From: Xiphias gladius
Taxonomy: Eukaryota > Chordata > Actinopteri > Istiophoriformes > Xiphiidae
Reading direction: 5' to 3'
Length of the DNA stretch: 64,000 nucleotides
Assembly (NCBI RefSeq): GCF_016859285.1
Contig: NC_053408.1
Location: 12,285,213 to 12,349,212, forward strand
The translations under genes and the position numbers were made by a program. Below, in pieces: positions 16,301 through 29,118 of this stretch. Under the pieces are notes generated by a model. It had not been told where the DNA came from, did no database searches, and saw only the letters and a list, made by a program, of their open reading frames with translations. The stretch's first letter is position 1. Each line of letters starts with the position of its first letter.

Positions 16301-19300
16301 CCAGTCCTTAATAGGTGAGAGAAGAAATGGCAGCTATCAGATGGTTGTGAACTAGATACAGTTTGTAAGCATATTATTTCACAAAGCCCCTCTTAGGTTA
16401 ATGGTTACTCAATTTTTGGAATTTTTTAGTATTAAATGATGAATTCACGGGTTGACTCACTGCAAGTGGTGTTCTGTCTCCAAGGGTAGATTCGAACATT
16501 GGCAGACTGACAGGCAGTGACATACGCTTGAATCGCCCTGCACAGAAGATCTTGGCCCTCACTTCCCGACACACAAACATCAAACACACAGTCGTTGAAA
16601 TATGGCGCTGGGTCCACCTGCTCATGGCAGAAGCTGAAGGGGCCGTCGGCTGCTTGAATCAACTCACACTGAGCTCTAGCAGGTTGCTCATTGGTACACT
16701 GTGGGCAGGAGGAACCACACCCATCACTGCAGGTGTAGTTGCCTGCCACCTTCCAAGCTGTCCCAAACTCATTTGGAGTGTTGACTATTGTTCCTGATGG
16801 GGTGTGGAACTCATCATTTGGGTTTCCGTTGAAGTTTCCGCAAAGTCCACATGTTTTTCCTCTGTGTTGGTGACAATAATTAAATATATGCGGTGTCATA
16901 TATTAGAATATGGGTGGTTATTCAATGGCTTAAATACATTTGAAAATATAGTTTTCATACCTGTAATTTGCAGGTAAAGAGAGATACACTGTACTATATC
17001 CATCATAGGTGACACTCAAGCCAAAATCAGTTCTGACAATTACACGAGATCCACTTGCATAGATAGACACATGACTTCCATTCAAGAGAATAGGTAAGTT
17101 TCTGGTCACTCCATTGACCTAAAAGAGACATTGGAAGAAATATCAGTTGTGCTTTTTACAACTTTCTCACGTTGTTATTCTTCTGACTGTCTCTTAAGAA
17201 ATAGTGCATAAAAAACTTTTTTTTCTAATTGAGATTTCACATACTTGCAGTAAACTCTTGTTTATCTTTCTGTGTTATTCACTACGTCATGGGAATCGCT
17301 GTAGCTGTCAAATGTTTACAATTACATTAACACTAAATCTAAATTATGCTTACCAGTTATCTGATGAAGAATTTCAGAAATGATTTTAACAACTTACCTC
17401 AACCACACCTCTTTTTTCTCTTGATATAAGCACTTCATAGCCCCACAAATTCACAAAAACTTGAGCTGTGATTGAAACTGGCAACCCATTCCATGGCTCA
17501 TTCTTAGCTTCCACTGAAAATTGGTGGAGTCCATCAGTAGCATTACAAGGACTCGCGAGAACATAGCGGCAACTTCCCTGAAAGTCATAAGCCTTGCCAT
17601 CAAATGTGAGGTAGTGGGGATCTCCAGAAGCAGAGCAGGTGCCATGAGGGTTGGGATGGCAACCATACTCACCCCCCACCACACGGCAGGACTCCTGTGG
17701 ACCACAGGAGTTGGGAAAACAGTGGACTGTCCCAGTTGTGCCATTACAGGTACACAAGCTCTGACATTCCTCACCATCCCAGAACTGTTCACCACCTTGC
17801 AGATAGCGTCCAAGGTGACGGCATCCGCAGGATATTGGTGGCACGCACTGGTCGCCATTGAGGATAAAACCATCATCACACTGGCACCCATCCTGGCACA
17901 CAGCATCACAGGTGAAAGGAAAAGAGAGGCTGGGGCAGGTGGAGGGACAAGTGGTTCCACAGAGTTCATAATGGCTGTTTAAAGGGCAGGTTTGCTCTGG
18001 AGGACAAAAAAACAGGAACAAACAGGTTGATATAAAAAGGTCCTTACATATTTTTATATCATATCCAAACTTAATCCAACAGAAGGAAAATGCTTACCAC
18101 AGCCAGTTGCATTCCTCCAGTGTCCCAGGGCTACGCCCTTCTGTTGACACATTAGTGCATAATCTCGTAGGACCTCACATAGTGCCGATGCTGGATCTCT
18201 AGAGGCCCTAATGATCTCCAAACATACATCCACATGCTGCCGGGGGTCTACCATGGCCCAACACTGAGTAAATGGCCCTTGTGGTGAGCCAATAATGCTA
18301 CAGTTCTCAATAGAACTGTAATTCGTATGTACACTTTCCACGCAGTGTGCAGCAAGGGAGCCATCTCGCCAACTGTCTCCAAAGACCTGGGAACTGTTGA
18401 CAAGAATGCCATTGGGTGTGTGGAAGTCGTCATGTGAGTGACCATTGTAGTTACCACAGAGTCCACCCAGTGAACCAGTGTAGATACCAGGTGTAGTGAC
18501 ACGCACAAAGTGAGGCCAAACTGTCTGCACAGTCACACCAAAGGAGGTGCGAAGGATGATGCTGTGAATGCTGCTGTGGTAGATTTGGATTCGGTTGGAT
18601 GTTGAGCTGAATGGAAGTCCGATCAGCTGACCGTTAACCTAAAGAGCCATTCAGTTTCATACTTTGTAGTTAAATAGATTTAAACAAAGGTATGTGCTAT
18701 TAGAAAAGAAAAAACAGTAGTACACACTTTGAAGATGGCTGACATACCACATTAAGAATCTGTTTTTTCAAAAAAGTTCCAATCACTTACTTGTACTCTG
18801 CTGCTATCTGTCATCTCAATGGAGACTTGTGTTCCCTCTGCCTCAAACTTTAGCAGCCTGGCAAAACCCTGCTGGCCTTTGGGCACTTTCTCTGCTGTCA
18901 CCACAAAGTGGGGGTGATCAGACAATCCCATCACTTTGGCAAGAGTCAGTCGACAGGCCCCAGGATAATGGTATGTCAGTCCATCAAATGTATGATATGA
19001 CCCTGGGCCGCTTGTCCAGCATGTTGCATAGCTGTTAGATCTGCATCCTCTTTCTCCCTCCTCCACACTGCAAGATTGAAGTGGACCACAACCATGTGGG
19101 CGACAGGTCATGGAGCCGTAACTGCAGCTACAACGTCTTCCACAGTCTTCATCTAGTATTACAGTTTCTCCAGAGCGGTAGTAGCGGCCCTCAAAGCTGC
19201 AGCCACACTCAGCATGAGGGACGCAGACTCCAGCACTGAGGATGTAGCCTGAATTGCAGATGCAGCTCTCCTGGGCAGGGAGAGGGCAGCTGTGGGTGGA

Positions 19301-22300
19301 ATTTGGATTGACACAGGTAGATGGACATCCTGTGCCTTGGGACTCAAAGTGGCTGTTGGCTGGGCAGAGGATTTCTAAACAAAAGCAAACAATATTTATA
19401 TTGTCCTCATCGGCATTTTGAAATGATATGTTTAAATAATGTTGAATGACTGACAGACATACCACAAAAGCCTGGTTGCCTCCAACTTGGCAGATGGATA
19501 CCATTCTGTTGACACTGACTTGCGTAAGCATTTAGGGCTTGACACATAATGGGCTGGTACCCTCCTCCTACACACAGATCATACACACAACTCTGCACAA
19601 AGGTTTGTGGGGGAAGTCGTTGATGGCAAGCAGCAAACGGTCCAGAACTGCTCTGGAGGATACCACAATGGTCAGTATTGCTGTATAAAGCTGTCTGATC
19701 ATCAGTGCAGGCAGCGCAGTCCAGCCCTCCACACTGCACCTCACAACCAGGGTCATCATCCCCTGATGCTTGCCAACTGTTGGCAAACAACTCATCCGAG
19801 TTCACAAGCTCGCCTTGGCGTGTTCGAAAGTCATCCCTGGGATTATTATTGAAGTTTCCACACAGGCCACATGTTGCATTCTGGTAGGTGTAGGGCACAC
19901 TGATCCTGACATAATGATTTGTGTCATAAGAAACTTCCAAGCCAAAGACAGTACTGATGATCACAGAAAAACCTGACTCATAAACCTGGACAGTCCCATT
20001 ATTGAGGTAGAACGGAGTGGCAGCAAAATTTCCATTAACCTGTAAACACAGAAGTATGTCAAGTGTAGCAAAAATATATTTGGTCTCTTACATTAAGAAG
20101 CACTGAGTCTAACACCAGTCAAAATCACCAACCTTGGCTTTACCATGATGTCCCTTGATAAGCTCAATTGTTTCATTGTAAACAAACACTTTGACCAGTC
20201 GTGTCCAAGAGACACGAGTGCTGCCCCGGTGCTCATTCTTGCCCTCTACTCGATAGTAGGGCAGTCCACGACCACATTGTTCTGAGAGAACGTAAGCGCA
20301 GGTGCCCTGAAAGTGAAACACTGTGTTGTCAAAGGTATAGTAATGTGGATCACCACTTATAGTGCAGGTGCCTCTCTGCACCGTCTGGCAAGAGAACTGG
20401 AAAGCACTTGGCCGGCAGATTTGGGAAAAGGAGCAGGGTTGCCTGAGACACTGCAGACCTGCTGAGGTGCAGGTGCACTTCTCTGCACAGGTACTGTCAC
20501 TCCAGAATGAGTCACCGAGCTGCACGGGTTCACCTTGAAAGGAATCAAAGTAAATGGTCACTTTAAGGTATAGACTAATATGTGCAGACACCATTACATT
20601 TAAACCATTTCATTTGTGAGTGAATTGTTTTACGTCATACCAGTACAAACAACTGTGCATTGTAGACAATAATGGACAACTGTTGTTGCAAACACACTGA
20701 GATTATAACTCAGATAAGAGCGAGAGAAACAGAGCATATGTGTTGCATGCTGCTGATGAGATAGTGGCCAGTAATAGATTTTTAAAAAAGCAAAAAACTT
20801 GCAAAAGCAGCACTTCTTAAAAACTCAAAATGATTCAGGAAAGGCCATTGCATTGTAAAAAGGTAATGACCCTGTTTTGAGAACAGATTAAAACCTCACT
20901 GGCTATGTGCATCTCAATCACAGACAGCATTGCCAATCTTTCAAGTGTGTGGATTTTTGTAGTCAGGATATAAGGCCCTTGGGAAATTACAGGACAACGA
21001 TTTAAAAATCTAATGATATGGTGCCACATGATGGTAGTTTACTGCAAGGTGTGTAGTACCACCATTAAACAGATAACTTATTGTTTATTATTCTTATTTG
21101 TGGGAAAGCCTTTCTGTCAGGCCAAAGCTAGCAAAGGACTTTGTGTTTGAAGAAGAAATAACAAAAATATAGCCCCCGATCTTGGGTCTTTAGTATCAAA
21201 TTTAGTGGTACCAGGCGGGCTCGGTTAGGTCACATCTGAAAGGTGCTGATATGGGCTGGGTTCAGGTCTTGATTTTAGGCCATTGCAGAACTCTGCTACA
21301 GATAAAGCAAACAATAGTAATCACACTCTGTATCTGATCTTACCATTAAAAGTGCAGCCTCTTGATCCATGGTCTGTCTGGAAGGCCCAACGACCAGGTA
21401 CATTGACATTGCTGCTCAGGCGGAAATTTGAGTTAATGCCTGTTGCATTGGTAGAGAAGGATCCAGGGATGGTAAAATGGTGAGAAGAGTTAACTGTATC
21501 ATAGCCAGCCTGCAAATACAAGTGATAAAAATTAATTTAGTCATGGCAACTAAATATACATATCATAACTGAAGTGAATCTGACCTGCACGTCCAAATCA
21601 GTTGCGGCTATTATCCCATAGTTCATCAGCAAGAATGAGTACTGGTCTCCAGAGATCAACACGGCTTGGACAGTTGATTGCTGAAAAGTATGAATGAATT
21701 GTCATATGTAAAGTTTGCTCTACTGTATATACTGTAATTCAGAAACACTTTGTTACACTTGTCCCAGTTATCACTGTAAGTAAGTTATTTATTATTTCAC
21801 ACTTCTATGTCCCTTTTCCAGTTAATTGTATTCACAATTAATTTAAACAACCTACAATTTAAACAACATTATGGAATGCAAAATGCCTTATGTACAGAAA
21901 CTGCACTTTGGGGCAGCAGGTGTCACTTTTTTACCCCAGAATAAATGTTCAGAGAAAATGAATTTGAATTGCAATATCATCACTACAATCATTGATAACA
22001 CATTTGTGAGATGGATTTTGCATTAAATCTGTCACAGAACGTAATGTAGGTCTTTATATATCTCAAGGTATAATCAACATTCAAGAGGTCCTTTTTTTGG
22101 GTGATGCTGAATTAAGTTGACTTACTGTTCCTGTAAATGAATAGTAGGACACCTCAAACCATGTTGCAACAAAGACCCAGTTGGCATTGAAGTTCATGCT
22201 CGGGAAATAGGTGTTAATGTCCCGTGTAGCTTGCTGGAGGACACTACCGCTGGTGTATTGGTTGTAGTAGATTCCACCATTTGTGTTGTCCAAATCTACC

Positions 22301-23348
22301 CAGAATGGAGCAATGATGTCTATGGATCCATGTGATGGAAACCGTTGAGGTGTGTAACTTTGCAATGGTTCAGTAAAGGTCAGGTGTCCATTGTGGTTGA
22401 CCTGTATATAAATGAGTAGATGTAACTAAAGGGAGAGGATTTTTTTTAAATCAACACACAAGTACTAATCATCAGCTACAATTTTCTACATACACAGGCT
22501 TAGATTTTGCCTGGCAATAGGACCAATATTCTATAATAGTATTGTTTTATGTTTGTTTGTTTGTTTATTTGATGTTGCAAAATACAAACTACTATTTTTA
22601 TTTACTACTGTATTTCAATTTAAAAAAATTACATATGCAATTTATTGTATTGGAAGTAACTTCTAATCAGCGGTGGAAAAATTTAATTCGATAGGAAAAT
22701 ATTTTTTGGGTCTACATAAAATATGTACATAATTTTGTCAAAGTTAATTTTACATACATAAATGTAATTATATGTCTGTCCAAAATAGACAAAAGGTTGC
22801 TGCAGGGTAATTTGTGGAGAACTTCCATCGTCTGATACAGAGCTGTTGGTTCCAGATATTGGGTAGAGGGGGCCTAGAAAGAAGGGTAGGTTACAAAAAA
22901 TGAACACAAATATATTATACATAACATAAATATATAATATTGATTCCCAGAAAATGGAGGAAATGTAATTTACCCTCACTGATATATGTGGGGTAGACAA
23001 AATATTAGAAACACCTCCCAGCAGAATGTAATGCATTTCTACAACAACACAAACTAGAGCCTTCAAAATACACATTAAGTTGAAGCAGTGCCGCTCTTAA
23101 AAAGTTTCCTGAAACCCTCAACTTGAATAACTTTCATGAAGAAAGATGTGAACTTACTCACAACCTGAGGAGTCACCATACCTGTGAATGAAACATATAT
23201 GACAGATGAGTAAAATATAGCTTATTTTTGAAAGAATGCAAAAACTCAGGATTGATTAGTTAGATAGAATTAAAAAAATAAACCAAAAAAAAATGTACTT
23301 ACTTATCATGCCCAAAAGCAGCAGAATCGACCTGATTTGTATGGCCAT
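10333..23348 (-). CDS. Alpha-tectorin-like protein (NIDO - 4x vWD/C8/TIL - EGF - ZP - GPI-type tail), intact, 2069 aa
   Basis: Coding exons (minus strand): 23348-23303, 23181-23158, 22873-22758, 22401-22126, 21680-21585, 21509-21344, 20533-20133, 20039-19463, 19374-18791, 18638-18098, 17996-17398, 17118-16961, 16861-16461, 16306-16110, 14190-13795, 13685-13402, 13317-13040, 12908-12789, 12521-12337, 12199-12033, 11508-11257, 11056-10897, 10754-10661, 10424-10333. All junctions are GT-AG and the phases close to 6210 nt. Residues (approximate): signal peptide 1-21 (MAIQIRSILLLLGMIS); NIDO 60-240; vWD1 from GDPHYYTFD near 285, with CGLCGNFN; C8; TIL1 569-625; vWD2; TIL2 944-1000; vWD3 with GDPHYLTFDG; TIL3 1330-1390; vWD4 with GDPHYITFDG; C8; six-cysteine EGF-like 1714-1752; ZP 1755-2010 with CWATP; RVAR furin-type site near 2020; tail SSASGQLTSVVTLIVSLLTA, the pattern of a GPI-attachment signal. 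This is the order and nearly the length of TECTA (about 2155 aa), the matrix protein of the inner-ear tectorial membrane. The sequence is too divergent from mammalian TECTA to call it the orthologue; it fits the multicopy 'alpha-tectorin-like' genes of teleosts. Inferred role: a secreted or GPI-tethered ZP polymer component. Tissue cannot be told. Confidence 0.93.
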
Positions 23349-24088
23349 TCTGTTAGGTTCCAAAAATAAATGGGAGCCTTAAACTAATCACCTTAAATGA
23401 ATCACCTGTTAGATATACTATATGCTGTCCCTATTATTCATCTAAAACTGCAGGGCTGAAACAAGGCTTTATACAGTGAAAAGTGGCATGGTTCCAGAAA
23501 CCTCATTTCCTCGTTACAGAATTTCTCATCTGATTTCTCATTTGTGTTTGGGTTATTTAATGGTTTAAATGGGTAAAATCAATTTGTCCCCTGATAAACA
23601 ATCAAACTAAAATTTATGTTGTGCTGTAATAATAATGAAAAATATTACACCGCGTTCAGAATAAACATAGGAAGATGTAAACCAATACTCCATATTATGC
23701 TTGAGCCATTAATGTTTTTCAATACCAGTTATCAGTTAAGCAGATTTTTGTGGTCAATAGCCATGTATTAACTTTTACATAGAAATGGGATCTATTGCAC
23801 TTTCACCAATGATTTACTCAGTAAATAATTCTTAAAATATTGATTGAAATGACTAGAGGAAATGTTGTTCTTCCTTGTTGGTATTATGCTAGACCCATGG
23901 TTTGCTTTTCAGTGTGGCAAGATCAGTGAGTGTTTAGCAATGTGGAACAGCAGGATTGGAAATGAGGTCAGCCTTTGTTTTTATGCTCAACTATCATTGC
24001 ACGCCAATGACGTTTAAAGTGCAGACTGATTTCAATACTTAAAAGCAGACATGTTTAGTCTGAAGGTTTAGTTTGAAAGTGTACTTAC

Positions 24089-24178
24089 AAGTTTCTGGTC
24101 TCTGCAAGGTGATGTAAATATCACAGAAAAACCACTTGAAATATAGTGGCTGTGTGGGAGGTAGGGAGCATATATATA
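24089..24178 (-). promoter_or_regulatory. Putative TATA box and 5' non-coding exon of the tectorin-like gene
   Basis: On the minus strand a TATATATA box lies at 24178-24171. About 80 bp downstream is a strong donor (ACTT then GTAAGTAC, boundary at 24089/24088), giving a non-coding first exon of roughly 24145-24089. A matching acceptor (CTAACAG) lies directly before the start codon, at 23351-23350, so the ATG is the second base of its exon. The start site is inferred from TATA spacing and no transcript evidence was available. Confidence 0.5.
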
Positions 24179-24995
24179 CAAGTTCTGAAGTTTTATCGTT
24201 TACTCCAGAAGATGCTTGGCAGTAATCTTAAGTAGTGTATTAGCTACAACATGAAAAACCACTGGCGTTGAACGAAATCTGTGCACTGCTTGTTATAAAC
24301 TGAAGCTTAAATTAAGTCTGCCAGTGCATCTCTCTTGTACACCTGCGGCGAAATAAATTGTCGTCTGTGTCGTCTGAGTTGTTTTACTTTAAAATCACTT
24401 TACAAATTCGGACTGAAAAATCAATCTGATTTCACTATTAGTTTGTAATAATTTATTAAGCCACCACTCAACCCAATCTGATGATGTTATCATAATGAAG
24501 ATTTCAGCTTGGTGGAAAAATACAACTTCATGGATACTCTTGGACAAAATTGTTATTATAATCATAATTTAAGGCAACCGTACATGCACTTTGTGCAAGT
24601 GCAAAAAATATTTTCTTACTGAGGAATAAATTCTTTTAAATAGCTTCAGAATAATAATAAATGTTTAATTTCATTAAATCATTTTTATAGATTTGTGTGG
24701 CTGCCTGATATGGAAACCGGAAAGTGGCCTGTAAGAGCAGGCTTAGCAGTCTTGCTAGGATTAAATAATATAGCTCACATGTACTGTTATGAAGCACCGT
24801 GATACTTGATGTTTGATACACTCTGCAACTTTTGTAAAAGTGGCTTAATTTTATTATGTCATGCCTGTTGCATTATTTTGCCTTGAATGTTTTATAGCTT
24901 TTTTATGGTTGTCTATGTTATAGTAGTAGCAGTTTGTATTTTACAATAAGCTACCTAGGTAGACTTTTGTCAGATGTTTGATGTGATTGTGAATA

Positions 24996-25845
24996 ATGGT
25001 AGTAAAGTCTAGCAGCAAACCAAATTTATGGGGCAGTAAAAATTGTTCTGATTTGACCCGGAGTCCCCGCTATGAATTGTATTTTTATCATGCAGGAAGA
25101 ACAGGACCACTGGAGGAGATAAAAGATTTTATCGTCTTTAAAGTCATCAAAGCCAAGCCTTGTTATGTTCTCAAACACGATATCCCTGAAAGATTCAAAG
25201 AAAGTAGATAATCATTGTGTCTTAAACATTCCACTCCCTAAGCAATAATCAATATTATCCCACAAAAAATTATTAATGAAATTAAAATTAAAATTAAAAT
25301 TACAAACTGTTACAGAAATGGTTCACAATCAGGGAATAAAAATGAAAATATGTTATTCAGGCGATCATTGCTAACCTTGGTTTTGTGTATTGATTTGAGA
25401 CTAGACTTCTCTGAGTGTAGGTTAATTTGGTATGACACTAAACTACTTCTGACAGTGCCCTTTATCAAAAGTGACGTTTCATCCTTTCATCTGATAATCT
25501 CTTCCTTTCTATAGAATGTGGCTTTAGAATTCTTTATCCAACAGGGGAAGAATCTGCGTTAATACTTGAGCCGAAAGTAAAGACAGGAAGAGGGGGAGAG
25601 ATTGTCATCAAAAATGAAAATGCCTATCTGCCTTATTTGCCAATTTCCAGCAACCTTTCTGCTGTGTACCATCTGCCAAAACAAGCCTCTTCAGCATCTT
25701 CAGTCAATTTAGAAACTATAGTAGTTCCTTAAAGGTTGAATGTTCGCCACAGTTGAAGCAAGATGCGGACTTGGCAGATAGTGAGTCATCCACTGAGGTC
25801 ACTCCATGTTCGGTGGATGGTGTGGACTACAAACACCCAATCTAA
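24996..25845 (+). pseudogene. Unrecognised coding-like fragment, two segments, frameshifted
   Basis: Segment A is open from 24996 and could be an exon 25096-25203 (acceptor CATGCAG, donor A|GTAGAT). Segment B (25515-25732, acceptor TTTCTATAG) joins in phase and stays open for 72 codons to TAA at 25730. A one-base change of frame just before that stop gives a further open stretch to TAA at 25843-25845. Residue composition looks protein-like (KDFIVFKVIKAKPCYVLKHD, then CGFRILYPTGEESALILEPK). I do not recognise the family. The most likely reading is a decayed gene fragment. A real short gene whose last exon is spliced between the two frames is the alternative. Confidence 0.33.
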
Positions 25846-26738
25846 TCCTTATTTCACTCACAGTAAAATAGAACAATTTTATTTACATTTATGTGGTTAT
25901 TTATTTACTTTTAAGCACTGATGGAAGAAGGTGGGCATGGTCCAGTCATGTAGACTACTTAGTCATTTATTCTGAAAATGACTTTCATTGTGTTGATGTA
26001 TATCTCTGTTGGGTTACGCTTGCCTGTGACATTTAATGAAAATGATAAGGTACTTTTATTCATTGTTAGATCCTGGCTGGATTTTCTCAACTTTCTTGCC
26101 TACTCCATTGTTATCTAAAGCTTTTAAATGTATGTATTTTGTGAAAGTTAGAAGAATTCTACCAAAATTTCTCGGAGGAAACAGGCAAAGTGTTGGTTCT
26201 CTGCAACAGTAATTTGCATTACACTGCAGTGCCATGCAGGTATTAAGCCACAACTTGATTGTTGTTGATTAGCTGATCATTGTTGTGGTTTCTGGCTGCT
26301 AGCAGCAACCACAGAACCCTCTACTATGTACAATAGAAGGGTTGATCCTTATCCACATTAATGTTCAGGCTGGAATAGGATTCTGTACAAAGTTCCTAAG
26401 TAACAAATGAGACCCAGATGCCATATATAAAAATACTCTAGTTATACTTTTAACCTTCTTTATACCTGATTACTTCATAAATGACAGAGATTTACCAATA
26501 AGATTCACCACAAAGAAACTAAGGATTGGATCGATAAACATCGTACATAGTGAATGTAGCAAAGGACAAGCAGTTTGAACTTTAGCATGCTAGACATTTG
26601 TTCCCTCTACTATTGTTAAGCAAAATTACTTACTACAAATACAAATCACAAGGACAAGGAATCTCAAATGGAAATACAATTCAAAGGCTTATGTAACATG
26701 TTGAGTGATTTTAAAATATGGATAATCTTTGATCTCCC
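25846..26738. other. No gene seen
   Basis: AT-rich sequence with short open frames on both strands and no recognisable domains or homology to the neighbouring tectorin-like exons. Confidence 0.5.
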
Positions 26739-27552
26739 CTAGACCAGAGTTTTGACGAGCAGGGTCACCACTAAGGTCAGCTGGCTTGAAGCACTGTTTG
26801 GTTCCATCCTGTTGTCTGCAAGAGAAGAACCAGAATTCATAAAAGATGAACTGAACACACTCTATGTCATGTACAAGAATACAAAAGTTATGAAAAGATA
26901 ACAGAGCTTGACCATTGCTATTTGGTATCAGGACTAGTGGTCCTTGTGAGATGGAAGCAGTATCATGGTAGGATACATCCCTTGCCACTTGCCTGTGCTA
27001 ACCTGGGTAGCAGTGCTGCAGGTAAACAACATTAGAGGCCTCTGCTGTTGCCCCTGTTGTCAATCTATCCAATATCTCTACAAACACACACAAACACAGT
27101 GGTATGTACAGCTGTGCAGTTGTTGTGTCTCAAAAGACACAGATGAACCTGGCATTGCAGGATGGATGAAAAGTTGGTAAAGGTTAACATCCTCAAGGAA
27201 AATCTGGCCACACTGAGGATGCCATTCTGAACCAGCTCTACTTTACCATCTGCTGGATTAGGACACCTAGGAGACAGGGAAGGGAAATGGTACAAGTTGA
27301 CTATAATTCTAGCATCTAAAATCTTATTCCATCTGCACTGATATCAATATAGTGTAATGGACTGTACCCTGAGAACTGTCCCACAAAGCTGCTCGTCATT
27401 GTCAAAGTGGAACACCAGTTGTTGATCCTGGAGAGTCCCTTTACAGGAGTGGTCTTGGAGATGGAGGGCACTAGAGTGAATGCCAGCTTCAAACAGCTGG
27501 CAGCGGGACACAGATATGGTGCCTGAACTACTGACACAAGTGATGGATGAGT
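26739..27552 (-). pseudogene. Tectorin-like ZP/C-terminal pseudogene (exons 19, 22, 23, 24 only)
   Basis: Four exon relics in the order of the intact gene: first ZP exon 27552-27368 (185 nt, same length as the parent), ZP-C exon 27266-27110 (157 nt against 160), linker exon beginning at 27015, and tail exon 26815-26739. The two ZP exons between the first and second are absent. The linker exon has an in-frame TAG at 26998-27000, where the parent has a Tyr codon, and its GT donor is gone. The tail exon is still open and encodes a parallel hydrophobic tail (SSQLTLVVTLLVKTLV, stop 26739-26741), 15 nt shorter in frame than the parent. This is a decayed copy of the gene at 10.3-23.3 kb, more diverged than some other relics. 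Confidence 0.88.
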
Positions 27553-27599
27553 CTATGAAAGTGAGATAGAAATAAATAAAAACATTCTGTAATTTTTGT

Positions 27600-28462
27600 A
27601 TAGTTAATCTCATAATTTAAAGATGCACTAATCAATATTTTTAAATTAATAATGGATCAAATGAATAATCTAGTTTAGGAGTCATTTGAAAGGTGTTGCT
27701 TGTAGTGACAAACCCACAGAGAGTTTTGAAGTGAGATGTTACTGATGTTTTAGGATTGTTTTTGAGAAATTACGTTTTGTTGTTATTTTGCCATGGCGAA
27801 TGGCTCACATTACCTAGCAATACCAGTACCCGTGAGACTCTGCAGCTATTGCTGTGGAGAAGAAGCCAATCAGAGGTGCCAGTCATAGCGGCTGAAATTG
27901 TTCAAAATTGACCCAGAATTTCTGTAGATTGCACAATTAGTTCTCTCGACACTGTAATCTTTAGCTTCCAATTCTGTTTGTGCAGCACACGAACAGAATT
28001 TTACACGCAGTGATTGGATATTTTTTTGATGAAATGCTACTTGGGAGTAATAGCTAAAATCTACCTCAAAGTTTTTATCTACACAGGCTTGCAACTTTGA
28101 CTTTTTATAAGATAACTAGCTATTTCTACCTTAGTTGTCAATCTTTTGTACTGATTTTTCTAATCGGGCGAGGTTCATCCCAATCCAAGACATAATCTCA
28201 CTTTGCAACTCTTTCCGTACTGATCTCTGCAGTTCTCCTCCACTCTGTTGAGCATTTTAGTGTCTTACCCCTCACTGTTTTACTTTTACAACCTGCAACT
28301 TTACTGTCTAGGTCAACTCTCACGGCTCTCATCAGCCTTTTTTCCAGCAGCAGCATGCAGCTATTGTTCGTGAAAGAACTTTGAAAAACCGACTAGTTGT
28401 TGAACATAGTGGAGTAATTAGCCGCTAAAGAGGCAGATATTTTCCTCAGGAGTTGGTATAAC
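27600..28462. other. No gene seen
   Basis: Non-coding stretch between the ZP pseudogene and the first local repeat unit. It may contain an old interspersed repeat, but I cannot place it in a family. No exon relics of the tectorin-like gene are visible. Confidence 0.45.
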
Positions 28463-29108
28463 AAACTGAAAATCAAACTGTAGCTTACTGAGAAAAACAA
28501 ATTCGTGCAAAGCAACAATCCTTAAAATGCTGCAGGAAATAAACCTACTAAAAACAAAGATGTAACAGGCATTCTGAAATGGAGTGACAGATCAAGGACA
28601 TTGTGTAACAACATTACTATGAAGTTGATATACAAGTATTTCCAGCCTCACTTTATTTCCCTACCCTTTGTGGGTGCTCATTGACGGCCAGGTTCTGTTT
28701 TAAATAATTCTGTTTTTAAAAAAAAATAATAGATAGTTTAAATTAGTTCCAGCCATGTTGGCTGTTTTACCATATGCCATTTCTACATTATCCACCAGTG
28801 ACAGATTTTTCTTTCTTTTGGCAACTGAAAAATACTGAATCCCACAAATGTCATGGCAAAGCAAGTATATACATCACAGTTCATAAAGTGAAGCAATTTA
28901 AAATCTATAGACTTAGACCTAAAAAAAAAAGCTAAAGTTAAATGCTTTTGATTAATGAAAATACTTGATGTAGGTGTATCAGTATAACAAACTGAAAATC
29001 AAACTGTAGCTTACTGAGAAAAACAAATTCGTGCAAAGCAACAATCCTTAAAATGTTGTAATGTTAAAACGATGTTTTATTTATTTATTTAGTAATGAAA
29101 ATACTTGA
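28463..29108. repeat. Local repeat unit 'alpha' (about 0.52 kb), first copy
   Basis: This block (start GAAAATCAAACTGTAGCTTA, including GGGTGCTCATTGACGGCCAG and GACAGATTTTTCTTTCTTTT) recurs at about 31.5-32.0, 32.0-32.5, 33.8-34.1, 34.1-34.6, 44.9-45.3, 49.5-49.8 and 54.06-54.37 kb. At 29.1 kb it runs directly into the next exon relic, whose last 21 coding nucleotides and donor are missing. Confidence 0.9.
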
Positions 29109-29118
29109 TGTAGGTGTA

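Noticed and set aside
17451..17982. Long frames in alternative phases over the vWD3 exon (172 and 153 codons)
   Set aside because: Shadows of the true exon 11 frame, which carries the vWD/TIL motifs and joins its neighbours in phase.
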